Shown: positions 1 through 8,261, numbered from the stretch's first letter. The stretch: 39,392 bases of DNA from Mesorhizobium metallidurans STM 2683 (GCF_000350085.1 NZ_CAUM01000076.1:1-39392), one strand, 5' to 3'. The notes: generated from the letters alone by a model not told the origin. Numbers and translations: made by a program.

Positions 1-48
1 GCCCGCGCCAGCCTCTCGGCTGCCGGAACGCTTGTTGTTTGCACGCAT
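1..48 (-). CDS. 5' end of an unidentified gene leaving the window
   Basis: On the minus strand an ATG at 48-46 opens a frame that stays open to the window edge (16 codons, MRANNKRSGSREAGAG). It is preceded by a strong ribosome binding site, GGAGG, 7 nt before the ATG, which is the main reason for calling it. The short basic, Gly/Ser-rich start is not enough to name a family. It lies downstream of, and in the same direction as, the DsbA-like gene. Sequence to the left of the window would decide what it is. Confidence 0.5.
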   Translation of the reverse strand, partial: MRANNKRSGSREAGAG

Positions 49-448
49 TGTCTGGTCCTCCGTTCGCCAATCGCGCCCTCCCCCGGAAGCGGGGTGGGCG
101 GCGAAAGCGACCGAAAAGGCCCGCCGTAGAAGGCAGACCGCATCCGAAGGACCGGAACGAAGAGGAGGACCCGGAGCGGCAAGCGGAGGGTTGCGGGATG
201 CCGCGGCTGGCCTAGAAGGGAGTGCCGCCCACCCCGTGCCACCGGGGAAGGCCACCACAAAATCGACGCCGGCCGGCTGGCCGGCGACCGTCAGCAGCCG
301 ACAGGCTGCGCGCGTCAGGGGGCGAAGCCGGATGGCCGAGACCGCCTGAGCCTGTCGAAGAAAAGCGGGCTCGGTGCACGAGCACCCGGCGCGCGCCTTC
401 AGGCGCGCGGGCGCTCAGGACTCTGGTCCCCGAGAGCAGTTGATGCGG
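49..448. other. Intergenic stretch with GC hairpin
   Basis: I see no convincing gene between the partial minus-strand gene and the DsbA-like gene. The open frames on both strands are Arg/Pro/Ala-rich, as expected of random frames in GC-rich DNA. A perfect 9-bp inverted repeat (CGCGCGCCT / AGGCGCGCG, loop TC) sits at 390-409, about 40 nt past the stop of the DsbA-like gene on the minus strand. It could act as a weak terminator, but it lacks a T-run. Confidence 0.4.
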
Positions 449-1165
449 TCAAAATGCCGATTTTGCAGCTGTGGACGACTGAATCTTGGCGTTTGCGCGC
501 ACATCGGCGATGCAGCGTTGCAGCCCGGCCATCTCTACCACCCCGGCTATCACTTCGTCGCCGACCACCAACGCCGGCGTGCCGGTGATGTACAGCTCGT
601 TGGCGAGCGCGCGATCGCGTGCGATGGCGTCGGTGATGGCCGGGCCTTGCATGTCCCGCTTGAGCTGCTCAACATCGAGGCCGACACGTGCCGCAACGGC
701 TAGGGTGGTTCTTTGGTTAACCAAGCCGGGAAAAGCAAAAAGGGCGCGATCGAACGCCTCATATTTTCCCTGTATGCGGGAGGCGAGCGCCGCGCGCGCG
801 GCGAATTCGGAAGCAGGTCCCAGGACCGGGAGCTGTTTACGCACACTCCTCAGATTGGGATCATGCTTGAGGGCTTGCTGGAGAATGAGGTCCATTTCCT
901 TGCACAGCGGGCAGTTGTAGTCGAGGAATGAGACCAGGGGGACGTCGCCCTGCGGATTGCCGGCGATTGGCGAGGCGAGGTCGTTGAGGAGTGCGTCGCG
1001 ATGCTGCCGAATGAGTATCCTCAAGTCCGCCGCGAGCAAGGCGTTCATCTCCGAGCCGTTGCAGGTCGTCAACCTATCTGGCTGTCGCTTTAGCGTTCCC
1101 AGCACGGACAAGGCGAGGACTAAGAAACCGATTACGGCGACAAGGCCGGCGTTTTGCTTGGACAT
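449..1165 (-). CDS. DsbA-family thiol:disulfide oxidoreductase, membrane-anchored
   Basis: The 238-residue product begins with a basic N-terminus and a hydrophobic segment (about residues 5-23), consistent with an uncleaved signal anchor, so the catalytic part should face the periplasm. A thioredoxin-fold CXXC active site, CPLC, follows in the context SFLDYNCPLCKEM. Near the C-terminus, ITGTPALVVGDEVIAG carries the cis-proline loop (TP) and final strand typical of DsbA-like proteins. I chose the ATG at 1165 because GGAG lies 9 nt upstream; a TTG five codons earlier lacks a site. Such proteins make or isomerise disulfides in secreted or conjugation-apparatus proteins. The exact substrate is not visible here. 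It is followed on the same strand by the gene leaving the window. Confidence 0.8.
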   Translation of the reverse strand: MSKQNAGLVAVIGFLVLALSVLGTLKRQPDRLTTCNGSEMNALLAADLRILIRQHRDALLNDLASPIAGNPQGDVPLVSFLDYNCPLCKEMDLILQQALKHDPNLRSVRKQLPVLGPASEFAARAALASRIQGKYEAFDRALFAFPGLVNQRTTLAVAARVGLDVEQLKRDMQGPAITDAIARDRALANELYITGTPALVVGDEVIAGVVEMAGLQRCIADVRANAKIQSSTAAKSAF

Positions 1166-1421
1166 GGGGTCGGGCTCCAATCAGCCGTTAACGGGGCAGC
1201 AACGGCTGGCCTTTTGGCGTGAAAGTTGGTCGTCGCTTTGGATCGCTTGCCCGGCAGTTCCCGCAGTATCGGCAGTCGCGGGGGGCTCACAATGTCGATG
1301 CCGGCGCCATCTGGCGGTTGCTTTATGACGGCTTCGCTCCAATGGGCTGACTGCAATAGCTGAGCGGCGTTCGCGAGTTGCCAGCCGAGACGACCGGTCA
1401 TCGCGCCGGGCGATCTGCCCT

Positions 1422-2483
1422 TCAACGCCCGAGCGCCGAAGGACCCGCTCGCGAGAGCCTTTGCCAATCGTCCATCATCCGGCTCGCCCTGCTCCGGGCG
1501 ACAACAAGCCTTCCCACTGCGTTGCCGAGAAAAATGGTCAGCACACGGCACTCCGACATAAAGTGGTCGACGCGAAGAATAAGCGTCACGCCGGCAGCTG
1601 GGGCGGTCGGAACGACAAAGAGCGCTGCAGCCAACGTGAGGAGGCCCGCACCGGTAATGCGAGTTGTTCCCTTCGAAGAGAGCAAGGCGACGAACAGCAG
1701 CAGGATCCGACCGCCGATCGACAGATCCGTGTTCGTCGCCTGGGCGAGGAAGAGGGGGACCAGCGTCATGTAGATGTTGGTGCCGTGCAGATTGAATGAA
1801 TATCCGGCCGGGATGCCGAGGCCCACGACCGAACGCCTGGCGCTCGCCCCTTCGACGGGCGCGGCCCTCATCAGAATGCCGACCAGCTTGAACACCGGCG
1901 CAAGGAGCGCCTGAAGCAAAGAAAGCACAGGCTTGCCCGTGTCGCCGACCATCGCCAGAGCGATGCCGAACAGGACCGAGAAGAACAGGACCTGCAGGAT
2001 GTCGCCTTCGGCAAAGGCACCAACGATCGTTATCGGGATGATGTTCATCAGAAAGCCGGTCACGGACTGCTCGTGGACCTTGGCGGCATAGCCCTTCACG
2101 GCCTGAACATCGAGCGACGCCGGATCAATGTTGAGGCCAGCACCTGGCTGAACGACATTTGCGACAATGAGACCGACAATCAATGCGAGGCTCGAGAAGG
2201 TGAGGAAATAGATCATTGCCTTGCCGGCGACCCGGCCGACCTTCTTGAGATCGTTCATGCCGCCGATGCCTGTCGCAATTGTCAGGAAGATGACAGGCGC
2301 GATGATGATCTTCACGAGCTTGATGAAAGCATCGCCGAGCGGCTTCAGAGCCTCTCCGGGCCCCGGACAGAAATAGCCCACTGCGACACCGAGGGCGACG
2401 GCGGCAAGCACCTGAACGTAAAGCCGCGCAATATGGGGCTTACGAGGCCCGGCGTTCGCGCTGTGGACTTGTGGAGCTAACAC
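1422..2483 (-). pseudogene. dctA: Decayed C4-dicarboxylate transporter DctA
   Basis: The first 60% is clearly a DctA (dicarboxylate:cation symporter family, inner membrane): [37 protein letters not shown] and [15 protein letters not shown] are all present. After LMRAAP the sequence jumps to [17 protein letters not shown]. From memory of rhizobial DctA this skips about 80-85 residues, including the HP1 hairpin with the Ser-rich GTSSSEAALP loop needed for substrate binding. Further damage includes LHGT for LDGT, SSKGTTR for SSKGAAG, and LTIFLGN where a conserved Asn is expected. At the C-terminus the family-like ending ([12 protein letters not shown]) continues in another frame, so a late frameshift is likely. 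The start is probably the GTG at 2483, 5 nt after GGGAGAG. A working carrier is very unlikely. DctA normally feeds bacteroids with malate and succinate. Confidence 0.8.
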
Positions 2484-2575
2484 CGTTTCTCTCCCTGCCG
2501 GATCGGGGCGGGCTCTTCCTTGCTTCAAGGCCTCTCACTGGCGGCGCTCCGGTCGAACGCTGCTGCCATCTCGGG

Positions 2576-2591
2576 CGCAAGTGCCGTGCCA
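2576..2591 (-). promoter_or_regulatory. Sigma-54 (RpoN) -24/-12 promoter of dctA
   Basis: Read on the minus strand the sequence is TGGCACGGCACTTGCG, matching the sigma-54 consensus TGGCACG-N4-TTGC. It lies about 93 bp upstream of the GTG start, predicting a leader of about 80 nt. rhizobial dctA genes are classically activated by DctB/DctD with RpoN, so position and neighbour agree. The promoter is intact although the gene is not. Confidence 0.75.
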
Positions 2592-2653
2592 AGCAGCGGC
2601 GGCGCGATAACGCGCAGGACCTCTCACGCAGTGCCGCATTCGCCGCAGCCGCG

Positions 2654-2675
2654 TGCCCTCTTAAAAACAAGGGCA
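2654..2675. promoter_or_regulatory. Inverted repeat upstream of the dctA promoter (possible activator site)
   Basis: TGCCCT and AGGGCA flank a 10-nt AT-rich spacer, centred about 70-75 bp upstream of the -24 element. That is where a DctD-type enhancer site would lie. The repeat could equally be a weak hairpin after queE, which ends at 2822 on the same strand. No consensus comparison was possible. Confidence 0.3.
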
Positions 2676-2821
2676 GACCGTCGGCGGACATGCGGCCTGG
2701 CAGCGGCCGAAAGGTCGTCGAGGCAACCTGTTTGCCTTGGTGGCTGCGATCGGGATCTAGATGGTCAACATCTGGCCGGTCGAACCGAAAATCCGAGGGC
2801 GCATTTCCCGCACAGGCGCGA

Positions 2822-3556
2822 CTAAACGCCTCTCCTGTTTCCCCAGAGCATAACGTGCAACTGCGGCAACACGCGTGCTTCGAACCACCTGTCGTGTGTC
2901 ACCTTTTCCACAAGCCACTCCATGCGTTTTATTATTCCGTCCAGGTCGACAGGTGCGTCTTCATTGCCAGGGCGCGGTGGCGTGTGATTGCCGGGTTGCA
3001 GATAGACCGGAAGGCGCGGAAATCGCGCCGCGGCGTCTTTGGCGTAGGCGTAGTCATTCTCGTCGAAAACAACGAGCTTGAGCACGATTTGCGGCTTCTG
3101 CTGCGCCGCTTCTATGCACGCCTGGAATGCAGCCCAATCGGTCCTCATTTCGCTTGACGGCGGCTTTGGGCTGAGAACCAGCACATCAAGATCCGCAAAC
3201 CAGTCCCTGACCACCGAACCCTGGGTTTCCAGCGCAAAACGGTAACCTTCACCATGGCCTCGCTCGATCAGCGCACCGAAGGGCTGAATGGCCGGATTAC
3301 CGCCTGACAGCGACACCATCACTGGCCGGCCGCCGGAAAGCCCAACGACGCTTTGCCACACCGCATCGATTGGCATCATCTCCCATTCGTGGCGGAATTG
3401 ACTGTCCACCGCATGGAGGCTGTCGCACCAGGAGCACCGGTAGTCACACCCGCCGGTTCTGATGAAGACTGTAGGCAAACCGATGAGCACTCCCTCGCCC
3501 TGGATCGTGGGCCCAAATATCTCGCTCACACGGATTGCGGGACACGTGTCCGTCAC
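2822..3556 (-). CDS. queE: 7-carboxy-7-deazaguanine synthase QueE
   Basis: Radical-SAM enzyme converting 6-carboxy-tetrahydropterin to 7-carboxy-7-deazaguanine in the preQ0/queuosine pathway. The 244-residue product starts [15 protein letters not shown], a hallmark of QueE. It carries the radical-SAM cysteines CDYRCSWC (CX3CX2C) and the [11 protein letters not shown] segment. VLSPKPPSS and QPGN follow later. The GTG start at 3556 was chosen because it makes a GTGA overlap with the queD stop; the open frame extends further upstream but only through queD sequence. It is the last gene of queC-queD-queE. The protein itself appears intact. Confidence 0.9.
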   Translation of the reverse strand: MTDTCPAIRVSEIFGPTIQGEGVLIGLPTVFIRTGGCDYRCSWCDSLHAVDSQFRHEWEMMPIDAVWQSVVGLSGGRPVMVSLSGGNPAIQPFGALIERGHGEGYRFALETQGSVVRDWFADLDVLVLSPKPPSSEMRTDWAAFQACIEAAQQKPQIVLKLVVFDENDYAYAKDAAARFPRLPVYLQPGNHTPPRPGNEDAPVDLDGIIKRMEWLVEKVTHDRWFEARVLPQLHVMLWGNRRGV

Positions 3557-3892
3557 GGCCGGTATTCCGCCCAGGTTTTCGGGGTTTCGCTCACCCGCAC
3601 GGCCGCGGTTTCCGGCAGACGTGCCTTGCACCATTCATAGAAATGTCTGGCCAAGTATTCCGCCGTGACTTGCTCATGTCCCAGCACCTCGTTGAGGTGC
3701 CGATGGTCGAGGCTCTCGTCGATATAGCGTTTGAGGGGCGCCAGATCGTGATAGTCGCGCACGAAGCCGTGCGCGTCCAGGTCCTTCGCCGATGTAGTTA
3801 TGCCCGTGCAGGCGCGCGCACTGATGATCCGGCGGCAAAGAGGTGAGCTGGTGCGAGGCCGAGAAGTGGAATTCCTTGGTGATGCGGAACAT
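3553..3892 (-). pseudogene. queD: 6-carboxy-5,6,7,8-tetrahydropterin synthase QueD, frameshifted
   Basis: Two frames together make a QueD. The first (from ATG 3892) gives MFRITKEFHFSASHQL and LHGHNYI, including zinc-ligand histidines. The second (ending 3553) resumes at RDYHDLAPLKRYIDESLDHRHLNEVL and runs to the family-typical ending [11 protein letters not shown]. They are out of register near 3795: after HGHNYI only 7 nt precede the codons for DLDAHGF, where about 24 nt are expected. This suggests a deletion of about 17 nt that shifts the frame and removes a short beta-strand. Start and stop overlap queC (TGATG) and queE (GTGA), so operon structure is preserved. The pathway from GTP cyclohydrolase product to QueE substrate would be broken unless a second queD exists elsewhere. 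Confidence 0.85.
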
Positions 3893-4590
3893 CAGGCGCT
3901 CCTCCTCCGCAGCGCCTCGAGCCAGAAGACAGGGTCTTCGTAGTCGGTAGGATCAGCGTGCCCCGCGAGATGAAACGCCTCGCGCCGCTCCACGCAGGTC
4001 CCGCACCGTCCGCAGTGACGCTCGCCGCCCTTGTAACACGACCAGGTCTCCGCAAATGGCGTTCCGTGTCTTGCTCCATCCCGGACGATGTCGCCCTTCG
4101 TGAGGTTGACGTAAGGCGTATAAAGGCGAATCTCTGCGTAGCCTTCCAGCGCCCGGTCTTGCATCATCTGGAAAGCTTCGATGAAGGCCGGACGGCAATC
4201 TGGATAGATGAAATGGTCCCCACCATGTACGGCCATCGCCACCGCTTCGGCCTTGTGCGCGGTGGCGAGACCGAAGGCAATTGCCAACATGATGGCGTTC
4301 CGGTTCGGCACTACCGTGATCTTCATCGTGTCTTCGGCGTAGTGGCCGTCCGGCACGTCGAAATTATCGGTGAGCGCTGAGCCGGAAAGGCCGCGGCCGA
4401 TTTCGGGGATGTTGATGATCTGGTGCATAGTGTTCAGCCGCTCCGCGCAGAGAGCGGCGAAGCCCAATTCTTTCCTGTGCCGTTGGCCGTAATCGAAAGA
4501 CAGGAGGCCGGCGAGCTCGTGCTCCGCTGCCACGCTGTGAGCAAGGGAAACGGAGTCCAATCCGCCGGAGCAGATGACGAGAGTCTTCAT
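3892..4590 (-). CDS. queC: 7-cyano-7-deazaguanine synthase QueC
   Basis: ATP-dependent enzyme that turns 7-carboxy-7-deazaguanine into preQ0, precursor of tRNA queuosine. The 232-residue protein has the PP-loop SGGLDSVSLAHS at the N-terminus and the QueC motifs VPNRNAIML and AVHGGDHFIYPDCRP. It ends with the zinc-binding cluster CYKGGERHCGRCGTC. The ATG at 4590 is preceded by AAGGA; the longer upstream frame has no family similarity. It is the first gene of the minus-strand queC-D-E operon, overlapping queD by one base in TGATG. It appears complete. Confidence 0.92.
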   Translation of the reverse strand: MKTLVICSGGLDSVSLAHSVAAEHELAGLLSFDYGQRHRKELGFAALCAERLNTMHQIINIPEIGRGLSGSALTDNFDVPDGHYAEDTMKITVVPNRNAIMLAIAFGLATAHKAEAVAMAVHGGDHFIYPDCRPAFIEAFQMMQDRALEGYAEIRLYTPYVNLTKGDIVRDGARHGTPFAETWSCYKGGERHCGRCGTCVERREAFHLAGHADPTDYEDPVFWLEALRRRSA

Positions 4591-4903
4591 CGTGGTATCC
4601 TTGTTTTGACCGGGTAAGGCTGCGACCGGAGATTTCTCTGCGGTCCCCCTACCCCAGCGAGTCAACTTTGTGAACCCGGTGGAGTCTGGTCGCTGACGTG
4701 CCGTGGCGCACCGGGCACCGACAGCGGGCTCTTTCATGGATGTCCAAACCCAAGCATATGCTCAGAAGGACAGATGCGAAGCGACCTCGAGGCATTGCTG
4801 GGAAAGAAGCTGACCTATCCAAATCTGCGTTACGGATGCTTGCATAGGCCACACGCAAATTGGCGAAGTAACGAGGAAGGTACGGAGTTCGTTAACGGCG
4901 GGA
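4591..4903. other. Intergenic region upstream of queC
   Basis: This stretch separates the leftward que operon from a rightward hypothetical gene. I see no gene. I looked upstream of queC for a preQ1 riboswitch and found no recognisable aptamer. Confidence 0.4.
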
Positions 4904-5404
4904 GTGCAGAAGCCCAAGTTCAAGGACAGTGCGCGCGCCCCGCTTCAGGATCAGTTCGATCTGGAACACGAATCCGTCGTTGCAATCACCCCTATATTGC
5001 GCGCAATAGCCTACATGGCGTTGGATGAACTGGATTTGGCGATTTTCCAGATGGCGGTCGAAAGCGTCCGCTCACTTTCCCTAAGCTTCAACCAAAAAGC
5101 CGCAGAGATAGCCACGAGGAGCCACGGTGTCCTGGTTTTCGACGTGCGGGTCGATGGTGACTCGGAGGTCCAGCGGATCGCAGCCATCCGATATCGAGCC
5201 GACCAGACGGGCGTGGTCGCGTTGGACAGACAAGGCCTTGTTACCCGCTCTTGCATGGTCAATGGCACTTTCTCACATTTCATTTCGCCATTGGAGAACT
5301 GGGCCAGCATGCCCCTGTCAATGCAGGCCAAGATCGATGTCACCGTCCATGCCGGTCTCTTCCTAGGCGCCTTGCGAAATGCCGGTCATATGCTTGGCAG
5401 CTAG
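4904..5404 (+). CDS. Hypothetical protein, 166 aa
   Basis: An open frame from a GTG at 4904 codes for a soluble, mixed alpha/beta-looking protein without signal peptide or membrane segment. It contains regions such as GVLVFDVRVDGDSEVQRIAAIRYRADQTGVVALD and FSHFISPLENW, which read like real protein rather than a random GC-rich frame. I do not recognise a family. The start is uncertain because GGCGGGA lies too close to the GTG; an ATG lies downstream at codon 38. It follows the divergent que operon. Confidence 0.45.
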   Translation: MQKPKFKDSARAPLQDQFDLEHESVVAITPILRAIAYMALDELDLAIFQMAVESVRSLSLSFNQKAAEIATRSHGVLVFDVRVDGDSEVQRIAAIRYRADQTGVVALDRQGLVTRSCMVNGTFSHFISPLENWASMPLSMQAKIDVTVHAGLFLGALRNAGHMLGS

Positions 5405-5956
5405 CATATGACCGGAATGCATCTGTGGATTTTTGGCTCCACCTGCGCGTCCGAGCGGCCGGCCACCGAGGCTCTGTGGCGCGCGGATGTGTCCGGGGAG
5501 AGCGCGACGATCTGCTGCACACGTTCGGATATACCTCACGCGCACGAGCCGCGCTCCTTAGTTACCTTCTCCTTCACTTTACAGGGATTGCGCGAAAATA
5601 TTCCGCTGGTGCGCCTGCTTGGCGGTTACGCCGCGCTTCTGCAGTTAATCGAGCAGGAAAATCGCGCAATCAGTGGAGATCCACGAGAACTGGCTCGAGG
5701 CGACCCGCTACCTCAACATTGATCATCTGCGCGAGCACAAGAAGGAGAACCTGAGGGCATTGGCCGCCTGAGACGCGGCCCGCCATGTCCGCCGCTCCGC
5801 TAAATACGGGGGCTGCGCGGCGGAGACGCCAACGTCACCGCTAATGCCACGCCATTTTTGCAGAACTTGACGCGCACAACCTACTGCCCTACTGCCCTAA
5901 TGCCTACTGCCTTATTGCCCTCCCCCCTACTTTCTTCGCAAAGGCAGTACGACACC
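5405..5956. other. Gene-poor stretch, possible insertion-element scrap and microsatellite
   Basis: No intact gene is visible. At about 5672-5771 the plus strand reads EIHENWLEATRYLNIDHLREHKKENLRALAA followed by a stop (given as pieces: EIHENWLEATRYL, NIDHLREHKK, ENLRALAA). This resembles the tail of a transposase of the IS256 type (W....RYL pattern), but it is too short to be sure. Just before bluB, 5879-5930 holds a degenerate tandem array of CTACTGCC/CTTATTGCC-like octamers. Confidence 0.3.
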
Positions 5957-6592
5957 ATGACGTCAGACCCGGAATTTCCGGACGATTTTCGCGCCGATCT
6001 GGCCAATCTCTTCCTGTGGCGGCGAGACGTGAGGCGATTCAAGCCGATGCCGCTCCCCGAAGGCGCGCTGGAACGGCTGCTTGACATCTCCAGCATTGCG
6101 CCCTCGGTCGGGCTGAGCCAGCCCTGGCGTTTCGTCATGGTCGAGAGTGCGGGATGCCGCGCCGCCGTCAGGACATGCTTCGAGCGCTGCAATGCGGAGG
6201 CGCTCGCATCGTTCGGCGGCGAACGCGCCGCGCTCTATGCGCGCCTGAAGCTTGCCGGCTTGAACGAAGCGCCTTGTCAGTTCGCGGTCTTTGCCGACCG
6301 CACGACGCAACAGGGACATGGGCTCGGCCGCCTGACCATGCCCGCAACCATCGAATATTCGGCGGTGATGGCGATCCACACTTTTTGGCTGGCGGCGCGC
6401 GCCGAAGGAATTGGCATGGGCTGGGTCTCGATCCTCGACCCGGCCGAAATGGCGACGATCATGGACGCACCGCCGGAGTGGACGCTGATCGGTTACTTCT
6501 GCGTCGGCTACCCCTGCGAGAACCACAGCCTGCCGGAACTGGAACGGGAGGGCTGGGAAGTCCGGCGCGCTTCGATTGTGATAAGGCGGTAG
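5957..6592 (+). CDS. bluB: 5,6-dimethylbenzimidazole synthase BluB
   Basis: Nitroreductase-fold flavoenzyme that cannibalises FMNH2 with oxygen to make 5,6-dimethylbenzimidazole, the lower axial ligand of vitamin B12. The 211-residue product shows the BluB pattern: LFLWRRDVRRF near the N-terminus, IAPSVGLSQPWRFV, then LTMPATIEYSAVMAIHTFWLAARAEGIGMGWVSIL (given in parts; residues about 118-152) and a C-terminal IGYFCVGYP. The ATG at 5957 matches the family start; an upstream in-frame ATG would add the repeat-coded stretch TALMPTALLPS, which is not family-like. S. meliloti bluB is known to be needed for normal symbiosis, fitting an island location. No cobalamin riboswitch was recognised upstream. 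Confidence 0.92.
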   Translation: MTSDPEFPDDFRADLANLFLWRRDVRRFKPMPLPEGALERLLDISSIAPSVGLSQPWRFVMVESAGCRAAVRTCFERCNAEALASFGGERAALYARLKLAGLNEAPCQFAVFADRTTQQGHGLGRLTMPATIEYSAVMAIHTFWLAARAEGIGMGWVSILDPAEMATIMDAPPEWTLIGYFCVGYPCENHSLPELEREGWEVRRASIVIRR

Positions 6593-6715
6593 TGCAACGG
6601 CGACGCTGCCATCTCCCCCTTGTGTCGGCTCGCGGGGAAACAATAGACCTGCACGCTTATTGGGATCGAATGTTCCTTTAACAGCCGCCTCTCCCCTTAG
6701 GTTTCCCTCATCGCA

Positions 6716-6937
6716 TTGCACTGGTTCAACCCTCCGGTCTCTGTCAAGACCGACCGACCTGGGAGGACCTACGGGGTCAACCACGTCGAAGGTGCCGCTG
6801 AGGAATTCATGAAGTGGCCGAATAGGGGACCCAAGTGGAAGATCCAAGCCTGCGTCGACGCCTTTGAAGACCGGGTGACCCCCCAAGATGTCCGCGCGGC
6901 CTTCGAGGCTGCTGCTGAGGAAGAGGGAATGCTGTAG
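6716..6937 (+). CDS. DUF982 family protein
   Basis: A 73-residue protein from a TTG start, with the layout of DUF982 proteins, small proteins common in rhizobia: W..PV.V, then a GVNHVEGAAEEFMKWP segment, a GPKWKIQAC stretch, and a C-terminal VRAAFEAAAEEEGML. The function of DUF982 is not established. The TTG start is inferred because family similarity reaches right to it. The surrounding DNA is gene-poor and the gene appears monocistronic. Confidence 0.65.
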   Translation: MHWFNPPVSVKTDRPGRTYGVNHVEGAAEEFMKWPNRGPKWKIQACVDAFEDRVTPQDVRAAFEAAAEEEGML

Positions 6938-7204
6938 CATGCAGGTCGACCTGTTGCCCTCACGCGCTGGTGCTTTACAATCAGGTGGCAAACTGATCAT
7001 GCAATTCACCGATCCTGCGGGCTTCACCCCAGCCTTGAGCGTGCGCTCTTAGGCCTACGGCAGCGTTGATCCACGCCAGCACACTTCTTACATGGGAGCA
7101 TGAATACGAACCCCGTTCGGCGAGCTATTGCGCGATTCACCATTCGTTCACTTTATTAGCGCACGTTCATAAGCGGACACTGTTGGTGTAGCTCGTACGT
7201 GCCC
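6938..7204. other. Intergenic region
   Basis: No gene recognised. It separates the DUF982 gene from a strong hairpin terminator, so a small untranslated RNA ending at that terminator is possible, but no promoter or conserved RNA structure was identified. Confidence 0.3.
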
Positions 7205-7242
7205 AAAGCCCCGGCGCATCGACCCAGCGCCGGGGCTTTTTT
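7205..7242 (+). terminator. Strong Rho-independent terminator
   Basis: An 11-bp perfect GC-rich stem (AGCCCCGGCGC / GCGCCGGGGCT) with a 9-nt loop is followed by TTTTTT on the plus strand. An A-run on the 5' side lets it also serve the minus strand weakly. On the plus strand no intact gene ends close by. On the minus strand it lies after the traI/fseA-like relic. Confidence 0.75.
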
Positions 7243-7244
7243 GG

Positions 7245-7540
7245 TACCAGAAGGCACCGCTGAGAGGAGCAATCGTCCAGCGGTGCAGGCCTTGGCTGCT
7301 CTGTGAACGATTCCGGAGTTGCTGCTTTTTTGCGGCGTAAAGAAATCCGGCTTTTACGGCGTCCAAAAACTCGGTGTCTGCGGCGGGGCGCGCCATTTGG
7401 CGTGGTAACGCTGGAATTGCGGATTGCACCTAAAAACTTCCTGGGCCCAGGTCGTGCGGGGGAAGCGACCGAAATAGTCGTAAGCTTCGCACTACGCCGT
7501 CCGGCCAGCATATCAACCGTACGTAGCGCCCGCGGGCAGG
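7245..7540 (-). pseudogene. Relic of an ICE transfer-activator gene (Msi172/FseA-like, DUF2285-type N-terminus)
   Basis: Downstream of traI on the same strand a broken frame reads EAYDYFGRFPRTTWAQ then EVFRCNPQFQRYHAKWR. This resembles the N-terminal 'Y.Y...LPR..WAWEFLRRNP.Y...W' module of the DUF2285-associated activators found in Mesorhizobium ICEs (Msi172 in M. loti R7A). A preceding CWPDG is in a second frame, and LHRWTIAP followed by AFWYQ lies in a third. In-frame stops and shifts show decay. In R7A traI1 is followed by msi172-msi171, which encode FseA, so gene order supports the call. Identification is by remembered motif only. Confidence 0.5.
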
Positions 7541-7570
7541 AGCATAGGTCAGGCTGAGCATCGTTAAGCG

Positions 7571-8200
7571 CTACGCCGACAGGCCGAGAACCGGTTGCCA
7601 TAATACCGGTCCGTTCAGACGTCCCCTCCAGCGGATGCGCTTGAGGCTAGCGTGGGAAATCTCGAGAAAACCGGCGACCGCCTCCGTCTTACCGACCGGC
7701 TTCGGCTGTCCGATGCGCGACAACGGCCACGTTGCGAGACGCAGGATCCGTTCCATGCGCGTATCGGTCACTGTCACAATCCGAGTGAGATTGTTCGCCA
7801 AGCCGAATTCGATCATGCCGGCGAAGAGCTCGTAGGTTGCTTGCGCCAGTCCGCCAGACTTAGGCGCTGATGGAGGGAGATCGAGTGCGAAACGACTGCT
7901 CTCCCAAATGCGGGCACTCGCGGGCGCCGCAGTCTCGCCCAGCAGCATCGGAAAGGTGTCGCGCAACATTGTCGGTCCGGTAGTCGGTAAAAGACGGACG
8001 CAACCGCAAATTCGCCAGTCGGATCCCTTGAGAAGCAGATAGACGGGGTTCAGGCTGTCAAATGCGTCTGTTTCCATCTCGCTTTCGGTCTGAACTTCCC
8101 AATCCAGCCTTTCCTTGAAGACCCGATGCCTGAGCCCGTGCATTTCGTTGAGCTCGTTTGGAAACTCGCCGTAGAGTTCAGGTGTTATCAGCTGCATCAT
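7571..8200 (-). CDS. traI: Acyl-homoserine-lactone synthase, LuxI/TraI family
   Basis: Makes an N-acyl-homoserine lactone from acyl-ACP and S-adenosylmethionine. All landmark residues of LuxI proteins are visible in the 209-residue product: RHRVFKERLDW (Arg, Phe, Trp), the D..D pair in ETDAFDSLNPVYLLL, CVRLLPTTGPTML, and IWESSRFALD with the conserved Glu and Arg. The ATG at 8200 is preceded by GGAGG with 6-nt spacing; a second ATG follows directly. It lies downstream of its likely regulator traR on the same strand, with a lux-type box between them. By analogy to M. loti R7A TraI1 it would signal for ICE transfer; the exact acyl chain cannot be read from sequence. Confidence 0.9.
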   Translation of the reverse strand: MMQLITPELYGEFPNELNEMHGLRHRVFKERLDWEVQTESEMETDAFDSLNPVYLLLKGSDWRICGCVRLLPTTGPTMLRDTFPMLLGETAAPASARIWESSRFALDLPPSAPKSGGLAQATYELFAGMIEFGLANNLTRIVTVTDTRMERILRLATWPLSRIGQPKPVGKTEAVAGFLEISHASLKRIRWRGRLNGPVLWQPVLGLSA

Positions 8201-8261
8201 CTGTCGCCTCCGTGCAGGATGTGTTCCCGCCATCGAAGAGCAAAGCCGACATTGATGCAGC

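Noticed and set aside
4591..4720. Possible preQ1 riboswitch upstream of queC
   Set aside because: I looked for the class I, II and III aptamer patterns and found no matching stem or A-rich tail.
5963..7027. A 354-codon minus-strand frame antisense to bluB and the DUF982 gene
   Set aside because: It is the mirror frame of two clear plus-strand genes, with the Arg/Pro/His-rich composition of an antisense frame in GC-rich DNA.
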